Positions 25,665 through 33,973 of a stretch of 64,000 bases of DNA are shown here, piece by piece; positions within the stretch are counted from its first letter, which is position 1; each line of letters opens with the position of its first letter. Source of the stretch: JAJPHF01 sp035293805. Its GTDB lineage: Bacteria > Chloroflexota > UBA6077 > JAJPHF01. Position numbers and translations under genes: made by a program. The notes below the pieces were generated by a model, which saw nothing but the letters and a program-made list of their open reading frames with translations, was not told the origin of the DNA and did not search any database. Where the stretch lies: positions 6,166 through 70,165 of the forward strand of contig DATGMD010000091.1 in NCBI GenBank assembly GCA_035293805.1, read 5' to 3'.

Positions 25665-26849
25665 ATGGCGAGAGGCACCGCGCCCGCGCTGCACGGCGCC
25701 CGGCGGATCGCCGAGCTACCCCCGTATCTCTTCGCGGAAGTGGACCGCCGCATCGCGGAGAAGCGGGCGCAGGGCCACGACGTCATCAGCCTCGGCATCG
25801 GCGATCCCGACCTGCCGACGCCCGAGCACATCGTGCGCGCGCTGGAGACGACGGCTGAGCAGCCGGCCAACCACCGCTATCCCGACTACTACGGCCTGCG
25901 CGAGCTGCGCGTGGCCATCGCCGACTGGTACCGCGACCGCTTCGGCGTCGAGCTGGACGCGGACGCCGAGGTGCTCCCGCTGATCGGCTCGAAGGAGGGC
26001 ATCGCCCACCTGGCGACCGCCTGGGTGGACCCCGGCGATCTCGTGCTGGTGCCCGATCCGGGCTACCCGGTCTACTCGATCGGGACCATGCTGGCGAACG
26101 GCGAGGTGTACTGGTTGCCGCTGCGGGCCGAGCGCGACTTTCTGCCCGACCTGCAGGCCATCCCCGCGGACGTGGCGCGGCGCGCGCGGGTCCTCTGGAT
26201 CGGCTACCCGAACAACCCCACCGCGGCGGTGGCCCCGATCGAGTTCTTCCGCGAGGTCGTCGACTTCGCCTGGGAGCACGGCATCCTCGTCTGCCACGAC
26301 AACGCCTACTCCGAGGTAGCTTACGACGGCTATCGCGCGCCCAGCTTCCTCCAGGTGGACGGCGCCCGCGAGATCGGCATCGAGTTCCACTCACTGTCGA
26401 AGACGTACAACATGACCGGCTGGCGCATCGGCATGGTCGTCGGCAACCGTACCGCCATCGAGGCGCTCGGGCGCGTGAAGACCAACGTGGATAGCGGCGT
26501 CTTCCAGCCGGTGCAGTACGCGGGCATCGCGGCGCTGCGCGGCGACCAGTCCTGGCTGCACGACCGCAACCTGCACTACCAGCGGCGGCGCGACGCGGTG
26601 CTGGCCACGCTTCACCGCATCGGCCTCGCCGCGCCCACACCGCGCGCCAGTCTCTACGTTTGGGGCCCCGTGCCGGCCGGCGTCAAGTCGGTCGATTTCT
26701 CGCTCCGCCTGCTCGACGAGACGGCCGTGTGGATCACGCCAGGGGTCGGCTTCGGCCCGGCCGGCGAGGGCTACTTCCGCATCTCGCTCACCACGCCCGA
26801 CGATCGCCTCGAAGAGGCCCTGGCGCGACTCGAGCGCTTCCAGCTCTAG
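25665..26849 (+). CDS. dapL: LL-diaminopimelate aminotransferase
   Basis: DapL makes LL-diaminopimelate directly from tetrahydrodipicolinate, bypassing the acylated intermediates. The 394-residue class I aminotransferase has SLGIGDPDLPTP, the PLP lysine in SLSKTYNMTGWR near residue 246, and the YPNNPTAA motif. These match the DapL/DapC-type group. Position next to dapF strongly supports this job over a general aspartate aminotransferase. AGGAGG lies just before the ATG at 25665. The DapA-family gene at 35001 is not obviously part of this cluster. Confidence 0.88.
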   Translation: MARGTAPALHGARRIAELPPYLFAEVDRRIAEKRAQGHDVISLGIGDPDLPTPEHIVRALETTAEQPANHRYPDYYGLRELRVAIADWYRDRFGVELDADAEVLPLIGSKEGIAHLATAWVDPGDLVLVPDPGYPVYSIGTMLANGEVYWLPLRAERDFLPDLQAIPADVARRARVLWIGYPNNPTAAVAPIEFFREVVDFAWEHGILVCHDNAYSEVAYDGYRAPSFLQVDGAREIGIEFHSLSKTYNMTGWRIGMVVGNRTAIEALGRVKTNVDSGVFQPVQYAGIAALRGDQSWLHDRNLHYQRRRDAVLATLHRIGLAAPTPRASLYVWGPVPAGVKSVDFSLRLLDETAVWITPGVGFGPAGEGYFRISLTTPDDRLEEALARLERFQL

Positions 26850-26950
26850 CGGCTGGCACGCGCCGTGCAGCCGGGAAGCGATTGCCCGCGCGCCAGGAGG
26901 GACAAACGACGGAGCGTACGACAACCGGCGCCGGCCTCAGCCACCTAACG

Positions 26951-28270
26951 GTGGAGCCTCAGCGGGCGCTCCTCGTGGCGCTCGACCGGCCCGACGCGCC
27001 CTGGGACGTCGAGACGTCCCTGGACGAGCTAGCGGCGCTGGCCGAGACGGCCGGGCTCGAAGTGGTCGGTCGGGAGGTGCAGCGCGCCGCCAAGCCGCAC
27101 CAGAGCCACTACCTGGGCAAAGGCAGGCTGGCCGAGGTGAAGGACCTGGTCGCCGCGCTCCACTGCGACGTGGTGGTCTTCGACGACGAGCTGACGCCGC
27201 GCGTCCAGCAGAACCTCGAGGACGAGCTGGACGCGCGGGTGGTCGACCGCACGCTGCTGATCCTCGACATCTTCGCCCAGCGCGCCCGCACTCACGAGGG
27301 GCGCGCGCAGGTGGAGCTGGCCCAGTACCAGTACCTGCTGCCCCGCCTGACCGGCCACGGCGCGGCGCTCTCGCGCCTCGGCGGCGGCATCGGCACGCGC
27401 GGCCCGGGCGAGACGAAGCTGGAGCTGGACCGGCGCCGCATTCGCGCCCGCATCGCCCAGCTGCGACGCGAGATCGACGAGATTCGGCGCGCGCGCGCCG
27501 GCCACCGCCAGTTGCGCCGCCGCCGCGCGCTGCCGCTCGTGGCCCTGGTGGGCTACACCAACGTCGGCAAGTCCACGCTGCTCAACGCCCTCACGCGCTC
27601 CGACGCCTACGCCGCGAACGTGTTGTTCGCGACCCTCGACCCGCTCACGCGGCGCGTGCGCCTGCCCCACGGGCAGGAAGCGCTGCTGTCGGACACCGTG
27701 GGCTTTATCGCGAAGCTGCCCACCACCGTGGTCGCCGCCTTCCGGGCCACGCTCGAAGAGCTGGACGAGGCCGATCTGCTGCTGCACGTCGTGGACCTCA
27801 CGGACCCCCACGCTGCCGAGCAGAACGAGATCGTGCACGAGGTGCTCGACGAGCTGGACCTGGGGAACACGCCTGTCCTCACCGTGATCAACAAAGTGGA
27901 CGCGCTGGTCCCCACGGATGCGCCCGCACCGCCCGACCCCGGGGACCTCGGCTTGCCGCCGTCGCCCGACGTGGTCCTCGTGTCCGCGCTGCGCGGCTGG
28001 GGCCTGGACGCCCTGCTGGGGCGCATCGAGACGAAGCTCGCGGCCGAGCAGCCGATCGTCGAGGTGGCGATTCCGTACAGCGAGAGCCGGCTGGTTGACC
28101 TGTTCCGGCGGCGCGGACGCGTCATCTCGGAGCGCTACACGGAGGACGGCACGATCCTGCGCGGCCAGTTGCCGCGGGCCGTCGAGCGAGCCTTCGCCCC
28201 GTACCTGCGGCGCAGGCGGCGTTCCACCGGCCGTCCGACGGACGCTGACAGCGAGCGTGCCACCCCCTGA
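26951..28270 (+). CDS. hflX: HflX GTPase
   Basis: HflX is a ribosome-associated GTPase that can split stalled 70S ribosomes. The N-terminal domain has HYLGKGRLAEVKDL and VVFDDELTPRVQQNLE. The linker has GGIGTRGPGETKLELDRR, and the G domain has GYTNVGKST near residue 199, DTVGFI and NKVD. The C-terminal domain follows. The start is uncertain. GTG at 26951 is used, but it has no ribosome site. A perfect AGGAGG at 26895-26900 would fit an ACG codon at 26906 or 26909 in the same frame. Confidence 0.9.
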   Translation: MEPQRALLVALDRPDAPWDVETSLDELAALAETAGLEVVGREVQRAAKPHQSHYLGKGRLAEVKDLVAALHCDVVVFDDELTPRVQQNLEDELDARVVDRTLLILDIFAQRARTHEGRAQVELAQYQYLLPRLTGHGAALSRLGGGIGTRGPGETKLELDRRRIRARIAQLRREIDEIRRARAGHRQLRRRRALPLVALVGYTNVGKSTLLNALTRSDAYAANVLFATLDPLTRRVRLPHGQEALLSDTVGFIAKLPTTVVAAFRATLEELDEADLLLHVVDLTDPHAAEQNEIVHEVLDELDLGNTPVLTVINKVDALVPTDAPAPPDPGDLGLPPSPDVVLVSALRGWGLDALLGRIETKLAAEQPIVEVAIPYSESRLVDLFRRRGRVISERYTEDGTILRGQLPRAVERAFAPYLRRRRRSTGRPTDADSERATP

Positions 28271-28383
28271 GGCACGATATCTGCGGACGCTCAGCGGCCC
28301 GGCGGTAGAATTCTTCAGGAACTGCCGCGCCGCGTCGGCTCGCCGCAGTGCGGGCCGCGCGGTCGGGCTGCTGGAGGAAGACA

Positions 28384-29646
28384 ATGGCGTCTCGCCTCGA
28401 AGTCCAAACCGCCCCCCTGCGCTCCGCCCTCGCCCAATTCGATGAAGCTGCCGACCGCCTCGGCCTGGACCCCGGCATCTGTGCCGTGTTGCGCGTGCCG
28501 AAGCGCGAGCTAAGCGTTCACTTCCCGGTCGAGCTGGACGACGGCCGCGTGAAGGTGTTCAGCGGCTACCGCGTGCAGCACAGCCTGGCGCGTGGCCCGG
28601 CCAAGGGGGGCATCCGCTATCACCCGGAGGTCGACCTGGACGAGGTGCGTGCCCTCGCGATGTGGATGACGTGGAAGTGCGCCGTGGTCCGGCTGCCGTT
28701 CGGCGGCGCGAAGGGCGGCGTGGTCTGCGATCCCCGACGCATGTCGCAGCGCGAGCTGGAGCGCATGACGCGCCGCTACGCCACTGAGATCTCCGTGCTC
28801 ATCGGGCCAGACAGCGACATCCCCGCGCCCGACCTGAACACCGGGCCGCAGACGATGGCCTGGATCATGGACACCTACAGCATGCACCGTGGCTACTCCA
28901 TCCCCGCCGTCGTGACGGGTAAGCCCCTGAGCATCGGCGGCTCCGAGGGGCGGCTGGAGGCCACCGGCCGCGGCGTGGTGTACTGCATCGAGCAGGCGGC
29001 GGCCTGCTTGGGCCTCCCCCTCGCCGGCGCGCGGGTGGCCATCCAGGGCTTCGGCAATGTGGGCGAGCCCACGGCGCGCCTGCTCCACGCCCTGGGGGCG
29101 CGCATCGTCGCCATTTCCGAAGAGGGGGGCGGCGTCTACAACCCCGACGGCCTCAATCCCCTCGATCTCATGCGCTACAAGCAGGAGATGGGCTCCGTCG
29201 TCGGCGCCCCGCGCACGCGGCCGATCTCCAATGAGGCGCTGCTGGAAGTGGATTGCGACGTGCTGGTGCCCGCCGCCGTGGCGAGCGTCATCACCGAGCG
29301 GAACGCGCCGCGGATCAAGGCGCGGCTCGTCGCCGAGGGCGCGAACGGGCCGACGACGCCCGGCGGCGACCGAGTGCTGAACGAGCGCGGCATCTTCGTC
29401 ATTCCCGACATCCTCTGCAACGCTGGCGGCGTGACGGTTTCCTACTTCGAATGGGTGCAGGACCGCGACGCCTTCTTCTGGACGGCGGAGGAGATCAACT
29501 CGCGGCTGCAGCGCATCATGGTGAGCGCCTTCCAGGACGTGCTCGGCTTCGCCCGGCAGCACGACGTCCCGATGCGTACGGCCGCGACGATGCTGGGGGT
29601 GAGCCGCGTGGCCGAGGCGACCGTGACCCGGGGCATCTACCCATAA
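28384..29646 (+). CDS. gdhA: Glutamate dehydrogenase (Glu/Leu/Phe/Val family)
   Basis: The enzyme interconverts glutamate and 2-oxoglutarate with ammonia. The 420-residue protein shows GPAKGGIRYHP, MTWKCAVV with the catalytic Lys, FGGAKGG, GPDSDIPAPD, the Rossmann motif GFGNVG, and AEGANGPTTP. It is of the hexameric type found widely in Chloroflexota. GGAGGAAGACA precedes the ATG at 28384. A possible TAGAAT -10 box is near 28306. The transcript probably ends at the hairpin at 29752-29784. Confidence 0.93.
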   Translation: MASRLEVQTAPLRSALAQFDEAADRLGLDPGICAVLRVPKRELSVHFPVELDDGRVKVFSGYRVQHSLARGPAKGGIRYHPEVDLDEVRALAMWMTWKCAVVRLPFGGAKGGVVCDPRRMSQRELERMTRRYATEISVLIGPDSDIPAPDLNTGPQTMAWIMDTYSMHRGYSIPAVVTGKPLSIGGSEGRLEATGRGVVYCIEQAAACLGLPLAGARVAIQGFGNVGEPTARLLHALGARIVAISEEGGGVYNPDGLNPLDLMRYKQEMGSVVGAPRTRPISNEALLEVDCDVLVPAAVASVITERNAPRIKARLVAEGANGPTTPGGDRVLNERGIFVIPDILCNAGGVTVSYFEWVQDRDAFFWTAEEINSRLQRIMVSAFQDVLGFARQHDVPMRTAATMLGVSRVAEATVTRGIYP

Positions 29647-29720
29647 CGCCGCCCCGGCCCGGCCATCGGGTCCTGGACCGTACCCGCTTCGGCGGGGGAA
29701 GCCCCTGAACCGCTGCGTAC

Positions 29721-29784
29721 CGGGCGGCCGGCCGCCCGAGGGCCTGGTATGCAGCTTGCCCGGCGGTGAGGGTAGGGCAAGCTG
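29721..29784 (+). terminator. Palindrome and hairpin after the glutamate dehydrogenase gene
   Basis: A perfect 18-bp palindrome (29721-29738, CGGGCGGCC and its mirror) is followed by a hairpin with 10-bp arms CAGCTTGCCC/GGGCAAGCTG (29752-29761, 29775-29784). There is no T tract, so termination would be weak or Rho-assisted. Confidence 0.45.
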
Positions 29785-29847
29785 TGGCGCGCCACCGTTC
29801 AACCCAGCCAGGGAAGGACGGCGGCAGCACTCCGAACCGAGGGCAAT

Positions 29848-30408
29848 GTGCGGCGGGTAATGGCGGCTAGTCACCGGCGTCGGGCAGTAGCCTTCGCGGT
29901 CGGCCTGCTCGTCGGAATGTGCGTCCTGCTGCTAGCCGGCTGTGAGCTGCTGCCGGCGTCGCTCACGCCGGCGCCCGCACCCGAGCCGGGCACAGTCCCG
30001 CTGCACGTCGCACGGGCGGGCGGGTCGGTCATCGCGCTGGTCGACGTAACGGTGCACGGGCAGGGCCCCTACGACTTCGTAGTGGACACCGGCGCGTCGC
30101 GGTCGGTCGTTGACCAGCAGCTCGCGCAGCAGCTCGGCCTCCCGCAGGTAGCGGCGGCGCCCCAGGTCACGGGCGTCTCCGGGCCGGCGGCGGCCACGGT
30201 CGTGCGCATATCGGACTGGAGTGCCGGCGACGTATCGCTGCCGAACGGAGTCGTCGCGGCGATCGATCTCCAGCTCTCCGACTCGGCAGCTGCCCAGCAG
30301 CTGATCGGCCGCCGGCTCTACGGCCTGATCGGCTCGGACGTCCTGAGCAGTTTCGGCGTCGTCACCATCGACTACAACCAGCAAACGCTCGCGCTCGGCG
30401 CCCAGTGA
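29848..30408 (+). CDS. Retropepsin-like aspartyl protease lipoprotein
   Basis: This 186-residue protein has a signal peptide with a lipobox (LLLAGC, Cys near residue 32), so it is probably a membrane-anchored lipoprotein. A Pro/Ala linker precedes a single retropepsin-like domain with the FVVDTGASRSVV catalytic motif near residue 81. The companion IGSDVLSSFGVVTIDY segment matches the family. Such domains dimerise to form an active site. The GTG at 29848 is used, and an ATG at 29860 is also possible. Substrate unknown. Confidence 0.82.
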   Translation: MRRVMAASHRRRAVAFAVGLLVGMCVLLLAGCELLPASLTPAPAPEPGTVPLHVARAGGSVIALVDVTVHGQGPYDFVVDTGASRSVVDQQLAQQLGLPQVAAAPQVTGVSGPAAATVVRISDWSAGDVSLPNGVVAAIDLQLSDSAAAQQLIGRRLYGLIGSDVLSSFGVVTIDYNQQTLALGAQ

Positions 30409-30540
30409 CGTGCCACCGGACAGCGGCCCCGGCCAGCGCGGCGCGGGACACAGCACCCACGCCCGACCCGTCGCCAAGCGCCTGTTCGGCCCCCGTTAGC
30501 TGGCCCAGCGCGTCCATGCCGTTTGCCGCCTCGATGGTAG

Positions 30541-30575
30541 ATTTAATTAGCATTAAGGCTAGCATCTCTTACTCG
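30541..30575 (+). promoter_or_regulatory. AT-rich promoter island upstream of the methyltransferase gene
   Basis: This stretch is markedly AT-rich within a roughly 70% GC region. It holds TTAAT-TAGC-ATTAA (30543-30556) and a TAGCAT that could be a -10 box. It lies 30-60 bases before the ribosome site of the gene at 30601. Confidence 0.4.
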
Positions 30576-30600
30576 TGAGCGCCGCCAACTGCAAAGGAGA

Positions 30601-31458
30601 ATGGATTTCGTGGATGCGATTGCCGGGACCGCGCTCTGGACCGCGGCCGCACGCGCTCGCGAGAGCGCGCGGCCCGACCGGCTGTTCGACGACCCGCTTG
30701 CCGAGGCTCTGGCGGGCGAAGAGGGGTTCCTCCAGCTCGATGCCGAGCCAGAGGAAGCCCAGTGCAATCCCTGGCTACCCATCCGCACCCGGTTCTTCGA
30801 CGACTGGCTGGAACAGGTGACGATGCGCCACGGCCTGCGCCAGGTCGTCCTCGTCGCTGCCGGGATGGACACCCGCGCGTTCCGGCTGGCCTGGCCGGCA
30901 GGGGTCACGCTTTGGGAGTTCGACCGACCCGCGCTCCTGCAGCGCAAGGAGGGCATCCTGACCGCTGCTCGCGCCACCCCCGCGTGCGACCGGCGCACGC
31001 TGGGCGTCGATTTGGCCCAGGACGACTGGCCGGCGCGCTTGCGCGCCGCCGGCTTCGATGCCACGGCGCCGTCCGCCTGGCTGGCCGAGGGCTTCTTCCA
31101 CTACCTGGACGCGGCGGCGGTCGAGCGCATCCTGGCGACCTTAGCCACGGTCGCCGCGCCGGGCAGCCAGCTCGGGGTCGATTTTCTCGCGTGCGACCTC
31201 CTCACCTCGCCGTGGATGGCGGGGTATCTGCACCTGCTGGAGCGGCGGGGGGCGCCGTGGCGCTTCGGGACGAATGAGCCGGAGGCGCTGCTGGCCCGCC
31301 ATGGCTGGCAAGCCCTAGTGCGCCAACCGGGGGAAGAGGGCGCCAATTTCGGGCGTTGGCCCTGGCCGGTAACACCTCGCGACCTCCCCGGTTTCCCCCG
31401 CTGCTTCCTGGTCACCGCGCGGCGCCAGGCGAACGGCTCCGAACATCTCTCCTCTTGA
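30601..31458 (+). CDS. SAM-dependent methyltransferase of the LCM/TIGR00027 type
   Basis: The 285-residue protein begins with the typical ALWTAAARARES segment. RPDRLFDDPLAEAL and RTRFFDDWL follow, then the SAM-binding VVLVAAGMDTRAFRL near residue 85. The WLAEGFFHYLD motif comes later. This family is related to leucine carboxyl methyltransferases; many members are abundant in Mycobacterium and in Actinobacteria, but substrates are mostly unknown. AAAGGAG precedes the ATG. An AT-rich island at 30537-30570, with an inverted TTAAT/ATTAA repeat, probably holds the promoter. Confidence 0.85.
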   Translation: MDFVDAIAGTALWTAAARARESARPDRLFDDPLAEALAGEEGFLQLDAEPEEAQCNPWLPIRTRFFDDWLEQVTMRHGLRQVVLVAAGMDTRAFRLAWPAGVTLWEFDRPALLQRKEGILTAARATPACDRRTLGVDLAQDDWPARLRAAGFDATAPSAWLAEGFFHYLDAAAVERILATLATVAAPGSQLGVDFLACDLLTSPWMAGYLHLLERRGAPWRFGTNEPEALLARHGWQALVRQPGEEGANFGRWPWPVTPRDLPGFPRCFLVTARRQANGSEHLSS

Positions 31459-31483
31459 CCGCCGGCCGGATCGGACGTATACT
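31455..31483 (+). promoter_or_regulatory. Near-consensus sigma-70 promoter of the zinc-finger microprotein gene
   Basis: TTGACC (31455-31460), a 17-base spacer and TATACT (31478-31483). This is the best sigma-70 match in the window. Its -35 box overlaps the end of the upstream methyltransferase gene. Confidence 0.8.
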
Positions 31484-31488
31484 ATAAG

Positions 31489-31506
31489 TACAAGTTGGGA
31501 CTTGTA
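31489..31506 (+). promoter_or_regulatory. Operator-like inverted repeat at the transcription start
   Basis: TACAAGT and ACTTGTA are 7-bp inverted arms around TGGG. The repeat lies over the expected start point of the strong promoter just upstream, a usual place for a repressor site. Confidence 0.5.
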
Positions 31507-31537
31507 AGAAAGTGCGGTCAGACGCCGAGGAGGGATC

Positions 31538-31663
31538 ATGGATCGCTGTCAGAGCTGCCAGCGCAGGCCCGATATCGCCCATCACTTGCGCCACGGTTAC
31601 TGCGCCATTTGTTGGCAACGGCTCAAGCACGCGCGCTACGGCGCCTTCTCTCGCAAGGGGTAG
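31538..31663 (+). CDS. 41-residue zinc-finger microprotein
   Basis: A short gene with an ideal ribosome site (GAGGAGG before the ATG) and a strong promoter. The product has two CxxC pairs (Cys 4/7 and 22/25) spaced 14 residues apart, with two His-His and His-Gly segments between, and a basic C-terminus. This fits a single treble-clef or zinc-ribbon fold that could bind nucleic acid. It lies between a methyltransferase and a tyrosine recombinase gene. The palindrome at its start point suggests that it, or a partner, is regulated. I do not recognise the family. Confidence 0.75.
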   Translation: MDRCQSCQRRPDIAHHLRHGYCAICWQRLKHARYGAFSRKG

Positions 31664-31672
31664 GCTGGCCGA

Positions 31673-31726
31673 AAACCAAGCAGAACGGCGGCACCGTAAG
31701 AAGAGCCGCCGTTCTGCTGTTGGTTT
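31673..31726 (+). terminator. Long hairpin after the zinc-finger microprotein gene
   Basis: Arms of about 21 bases (AAACCAA-GCAGAACGGCGGC and its complement with a two-base bulge) enclose a 12-base loop. It starts 10 bases after the stop codon. There is no long T tract, so it may terminate or only protect the short mRNA. Confidence 0.6.
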
Positions 31727-31747
31727 CGCGGCTCTCGCCCCAGTCCC

Positions 31748-31857
31748 GCGTCATCGCCCTCCCTCCTGGGCTACCGGTTGCTACCATCTCGCTGGAGGGC
31801 GGCGCGCTCCCTTCTTCCCTGCGTCATCGTCCTCCCGCCTGGGCTCCCGCTTGCTAC
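31748..31857 (+). repeat. Two direct copies of a 37-base repeat upstream of the recombinase
   Basis: Both copies begin GCGTCATCG and end TTGCTAC; they differ at about four positions. The 73-base spacing is close to seven helical turns, and they lie within 250 bases upstream of a tyrosine recombinase gene. They could be binding sites or a degenerate intergenic repeat. Confidence 0.55.
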
Positions 31858-31989
31858 GCTTCCATCACAGCACCGCCCGAACCGACCTCCCGGCGGCAGC
31901 AAGGGGCCTACACTGGTCTTAAGCACTCGCGGCCGGGCCGGCCCGCTCCAGTTCTCTCTTGGCGTGGCCGAGGTCCGCGTGGATCATCA

Positions 31990-33108
31990 GTGGAGTCGTC
32001 CGCGCCTTCAACGCCCACGTGGACCCGAGCCAGCGAGGCCTTCCTGGCCAGCCTCGCCGGACGCTCGCCTCGCACGCGCGCCACGTACGCCAGTGGCCTG
32101 CGCCGTTTCGTCGAGTATCTTCAGACTCGCCACCTCGACCCGGACACGCTGCTGGCCGACGAGGTACCCCTGTCCTTCGTCGAGGAGTACCACGCCTGGC
32201 TCATAGACCAGTTCGGTCGCGAACGCCGCCCGACCGTCGTCACCTACCTGGCCGCGTTGCGCGCGCTGTGCCGCTTTCTCGACCGGCGCGGCTGGGCGGC
32301 GCCCGACGCGACTTACGAGCGGGTTCGCGAGCGCTTGGCCGAGGTCGTCGGCCGCGGTCAGTACCGCACGCCGCGCATCGATCGGCGCCTGCCCCTAATC
32401 GTCACCACGGCTGACGAGCTGGCGCTTCCCCCCTCTGGGGACGCGGCGCGCCGCCTGACGCTGCTGCGCGATCGCGCGCTCCTCCACGTTCTGTACAGCA
32501 GCGGGATGCGGCGCGCCGAGGTGTCCCGCCTGGACCGCGACGACCTGGAGGACGGCTGGCGAGGCGAGGCGCTCATCACCGGCAAAGGCGACAAGGAACG
32601 CGTCGTCTTCTTGAGCGACGAGGCGCTCGCGGCGGTGCGGCGCTACCTCGCCGAGCGGAACGACGGGTATGCCCCGCTCTTCCTGCGCCATGATCGCGGG
32701 CGCGGGCGTCCGGGACCGCGCGGCGAGCGGTACCGGCTGTCCCCCCAGTCCATCTGGGGCATCGTCGGCGCCTACGCGCGACTCGCCGGCGTGCGCGCGA
32801 CGCCCCATGCCTTCCGCCACACGAAAGCCAGCGTCATGTTGAACCGTGGCGCCAAACTCTCCGAGGTCCAGGACATCCTTGGCCACGCCTCGCCGGAGAC
32901 CACGAAGCGCATCTACGCGCACTATGAGGTAGCGCACTTGCGGGAAGCGTTTGATCGGTTCAGCGCCTCGCCGAGCGAGCTGGTGGCGAATCTGGGCCGC
33001 GCCCGTTCGTCCACGGCGGAGCCCTCGGCGCCCCAAATCGACCCCGCCTCTGACCTGCGACCCACGCGGCGAGCGGCTAAGCGCAGACCTGGCCGGTCAG
33101 CAGGCTAG
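31990..33108 (+). CDS. Tyrosine recombinase/integrase
   Basis: The 372-residue protein has an N-terminal SAM-like core-binding domain (about 15-110; SPRTRATYASGLRRFVEYL) and a catalytic domain. All catalytic residues are present: Arg in YSSGMRRAEV, Lys in GKGDKER, His-x-x-Arg in HAFRHTK, His in LGHASPETT, and the Tyr nucleophile in RIYAHYE near residue 308. It resembles XerC/D-like and mobile-element integrases. A 50-residue Pro/Arg-rich tail follows. The start is placed at GTG 31990 from domain content; no strong ribosome site is seen. A tRNA-Arg with a duplicated 3' end lies 1.2 kb downstream. Confidence 0.9.
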   Translation: MESSAPSTPTWTRASEAFLASLAGRSPRTRATYASGLRRFVEYLQTRHLDPDTLLADEVPLSFVEEYHAWLIDQFGRERRPTVVTYLAALRALCRFLDRRGWAAPDATYERVRERLAEVVGRGQYRTPRIDRRLPLIVTTADELALPPSGDAARRLTLLRDRALLHVLYSSGMRRAEVSRLDRDDLEDGWRGEALITGKGDKERVVFLSDEALAAVRRYLAERNDGYAPLFLRHDRGRGRPGPRGERYRLSPQSIWGIVGAYARLAGVRATPHAFRHTKASVMLNRGAKLSEVQDILGHASPETTKRIYAHYEVAHLREAFDRFSASPSELVANLGRARSSTAEPSAPQIDPASDLRPTRRAAKRRPGRSAG

Positions 33109-33173
33109 GCCGCCCATCGGGACAACGAGCGCGGCCCTCGCTTCGCGAACTGTGCTCCTACCCGTCCAGCCAG

Positions 33174-33368
33174 CTAGTCGAGCGTCGGCCGGGCCGCGAG
33201 ACGGGCCTTGTCGTCGTCTGAAGACTGCCTCAGGGCTGGGCCGCCGGCCGTGCGAGCCATGTCGGCGCAGCCCGCCGAGCAAAATTGCTGGGTGTCCCGC
33301 GCCACCATCGCGTCGCGGTCCGCAATCGGCGCCCCGCACTGGGCGCATTCTAGCACCGCCACAGCCAC
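33174..33368 (-). CDS. 64-residue treble-clef/zinc-ribbon protein
   Basis: The product has CAQCGAPI near the start and FCSAGCADMAR in the middle, giving two Cys pairs that would bind one zinc. The second pair has the FCSAxC form of MYM/TRASH-like treble clefs. The C-terminus is charged. The start is a GTG at 33368 with GGGGAGGG upstream. It is convergent with the recombinase gene and divergent from the small membrane protein at 33547. Function unknown. Confidence 0.6.
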   Translation of the reverse strand: MAVAVLECAQCGAPIADRDAMVARDTQQFCSAGCADMARTAGGPALRQSSDDDKARLAARPTLD

Positions 33369-33546
33369 CCTCCCCTAGCGTCCTGCTCGTCTCGACGCAG
33401 ACCCGGTGCCAGCCGCCGCCGCGCGTCGGTCGTGCGCGTGCCAGGCCGGCGCGGTCCCGTGCGGGAGGCGCCCGGGGCGGCGCCAATCGTGGGTCCTTGG
33501 CCCCGGCGTCTGGTATGGTTCTGGGTCATCCGCTGTGGAGGAGTTC

Positions 33547-33807
33547 ATGCACACGGGCAATGGACCCGCGGGGACGCCGCCGGCTGAGGAGCAGCGATCG
33601 CTGCAAGCCGACGACCGGCGAGAATGGCGGCTATTCCTCGTCGTACTCGTGGGCGTTCTGGCAACACCGATCCTCGCCACCGCCCTGGCCGCGCTCGTCG
33701 CGTTCGTGATGTGGCACACGACGACGATCCTGCCCGATCAAGCGCCTCCTACCCCGACGAGCCAGCTGGCGCCCCAGGTATCGCCGAGCGCCCCGCAGCC
33801 GGGATAA
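33547..33807 (+). CDS. Small single-pass membrane protein
   Basis: The 86-residue product has a charged N-terminal half, a hydrophobic segment at about residues 28-55 (one long or two short helices; LFLVVLVGVLATPIL then LAALVAFVMW), and a Pro/Thr/Ser-rich tail. GTGGAGGAG lies six bases before the ATG at 33547. No family is recognised. It lies 65 bases upstream of the duplicated tRNA-Arg 3' end. Confidence 0.65.
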   Translation: MHTGNGPAGTPPAEEQRSLQADDRREWRLFLVVLVGVLATPILATALAALVAFVMWHTTTILPDQAPPTPTSQLAPQVSPSAPQPG

Positions 33808-33872
33808 AGTGATCGGTCGGGCGCCCGTCCTCCCGCCGGTCGGCCCTTCGCTGCAATCGTGGCCAATTTCGC

Positions 33873-33899
33873 GGCAGGCCCGGAGGGATTCGAACCCCC
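33873..33899 (+). repeat. Duplicated tRNA-Arg 3' end (att-like direct repeat, distal copy)
   Basis: These 27 bases are identical to 34296-34322, the T arm and acceptor end of tRNA-Arg(TCT). The rest of a tRNA is not present here, so this is a fragment, as expected for an attachment site left by a tyrosine integrase. Confidence 0.75.
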
Positions 33900-33950
33900 A
33901 GGCCGCGACCGACCGCCTGCACAGTATCCTCTTCGCGGCCGGGTGAGACC

Positions 33951-33970
33951 CGTGTGCCGCGCGGCACACG
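33951..33970. repeat. Perfect 20-bp palindrome with inverted GGCACAC motifs
   Basis: CGTGTGCCGC is followed directly by its mirror. It contains GTGTGCC and GGCACAC facing each other. It lies just beyond the stop codon of the 56-codon ORF and about 52 bases inside the distal tRNA repeat. Confidence 0.6.
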
Positions 33971-33973
33971 AAC

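Larger units (their letters stand above)
31664..31989. other. Intergenic region between the microprotein and the recombinase gene
   Basis: These 326 bases hold the long hairpin at 31673-31726 and two copies of a 37-base sequence (31748-31784 and 31821-31857; 33 of 37 identical) spaced 73 bases apart. I see no convincing gene, although the recombinase reading frame stays open through most of it without a start that fits the family. Confidence 0.55.

Noticed and set aside
33865..33965. A second tRNA gene at the duplicated tRNA-Arg sequence
   Set aside because: Only the T arm and acceptor end are present. No complementary acceptor strand or anticodon arm can be found upstream, so it is a 3' fragment, not a tRNA.
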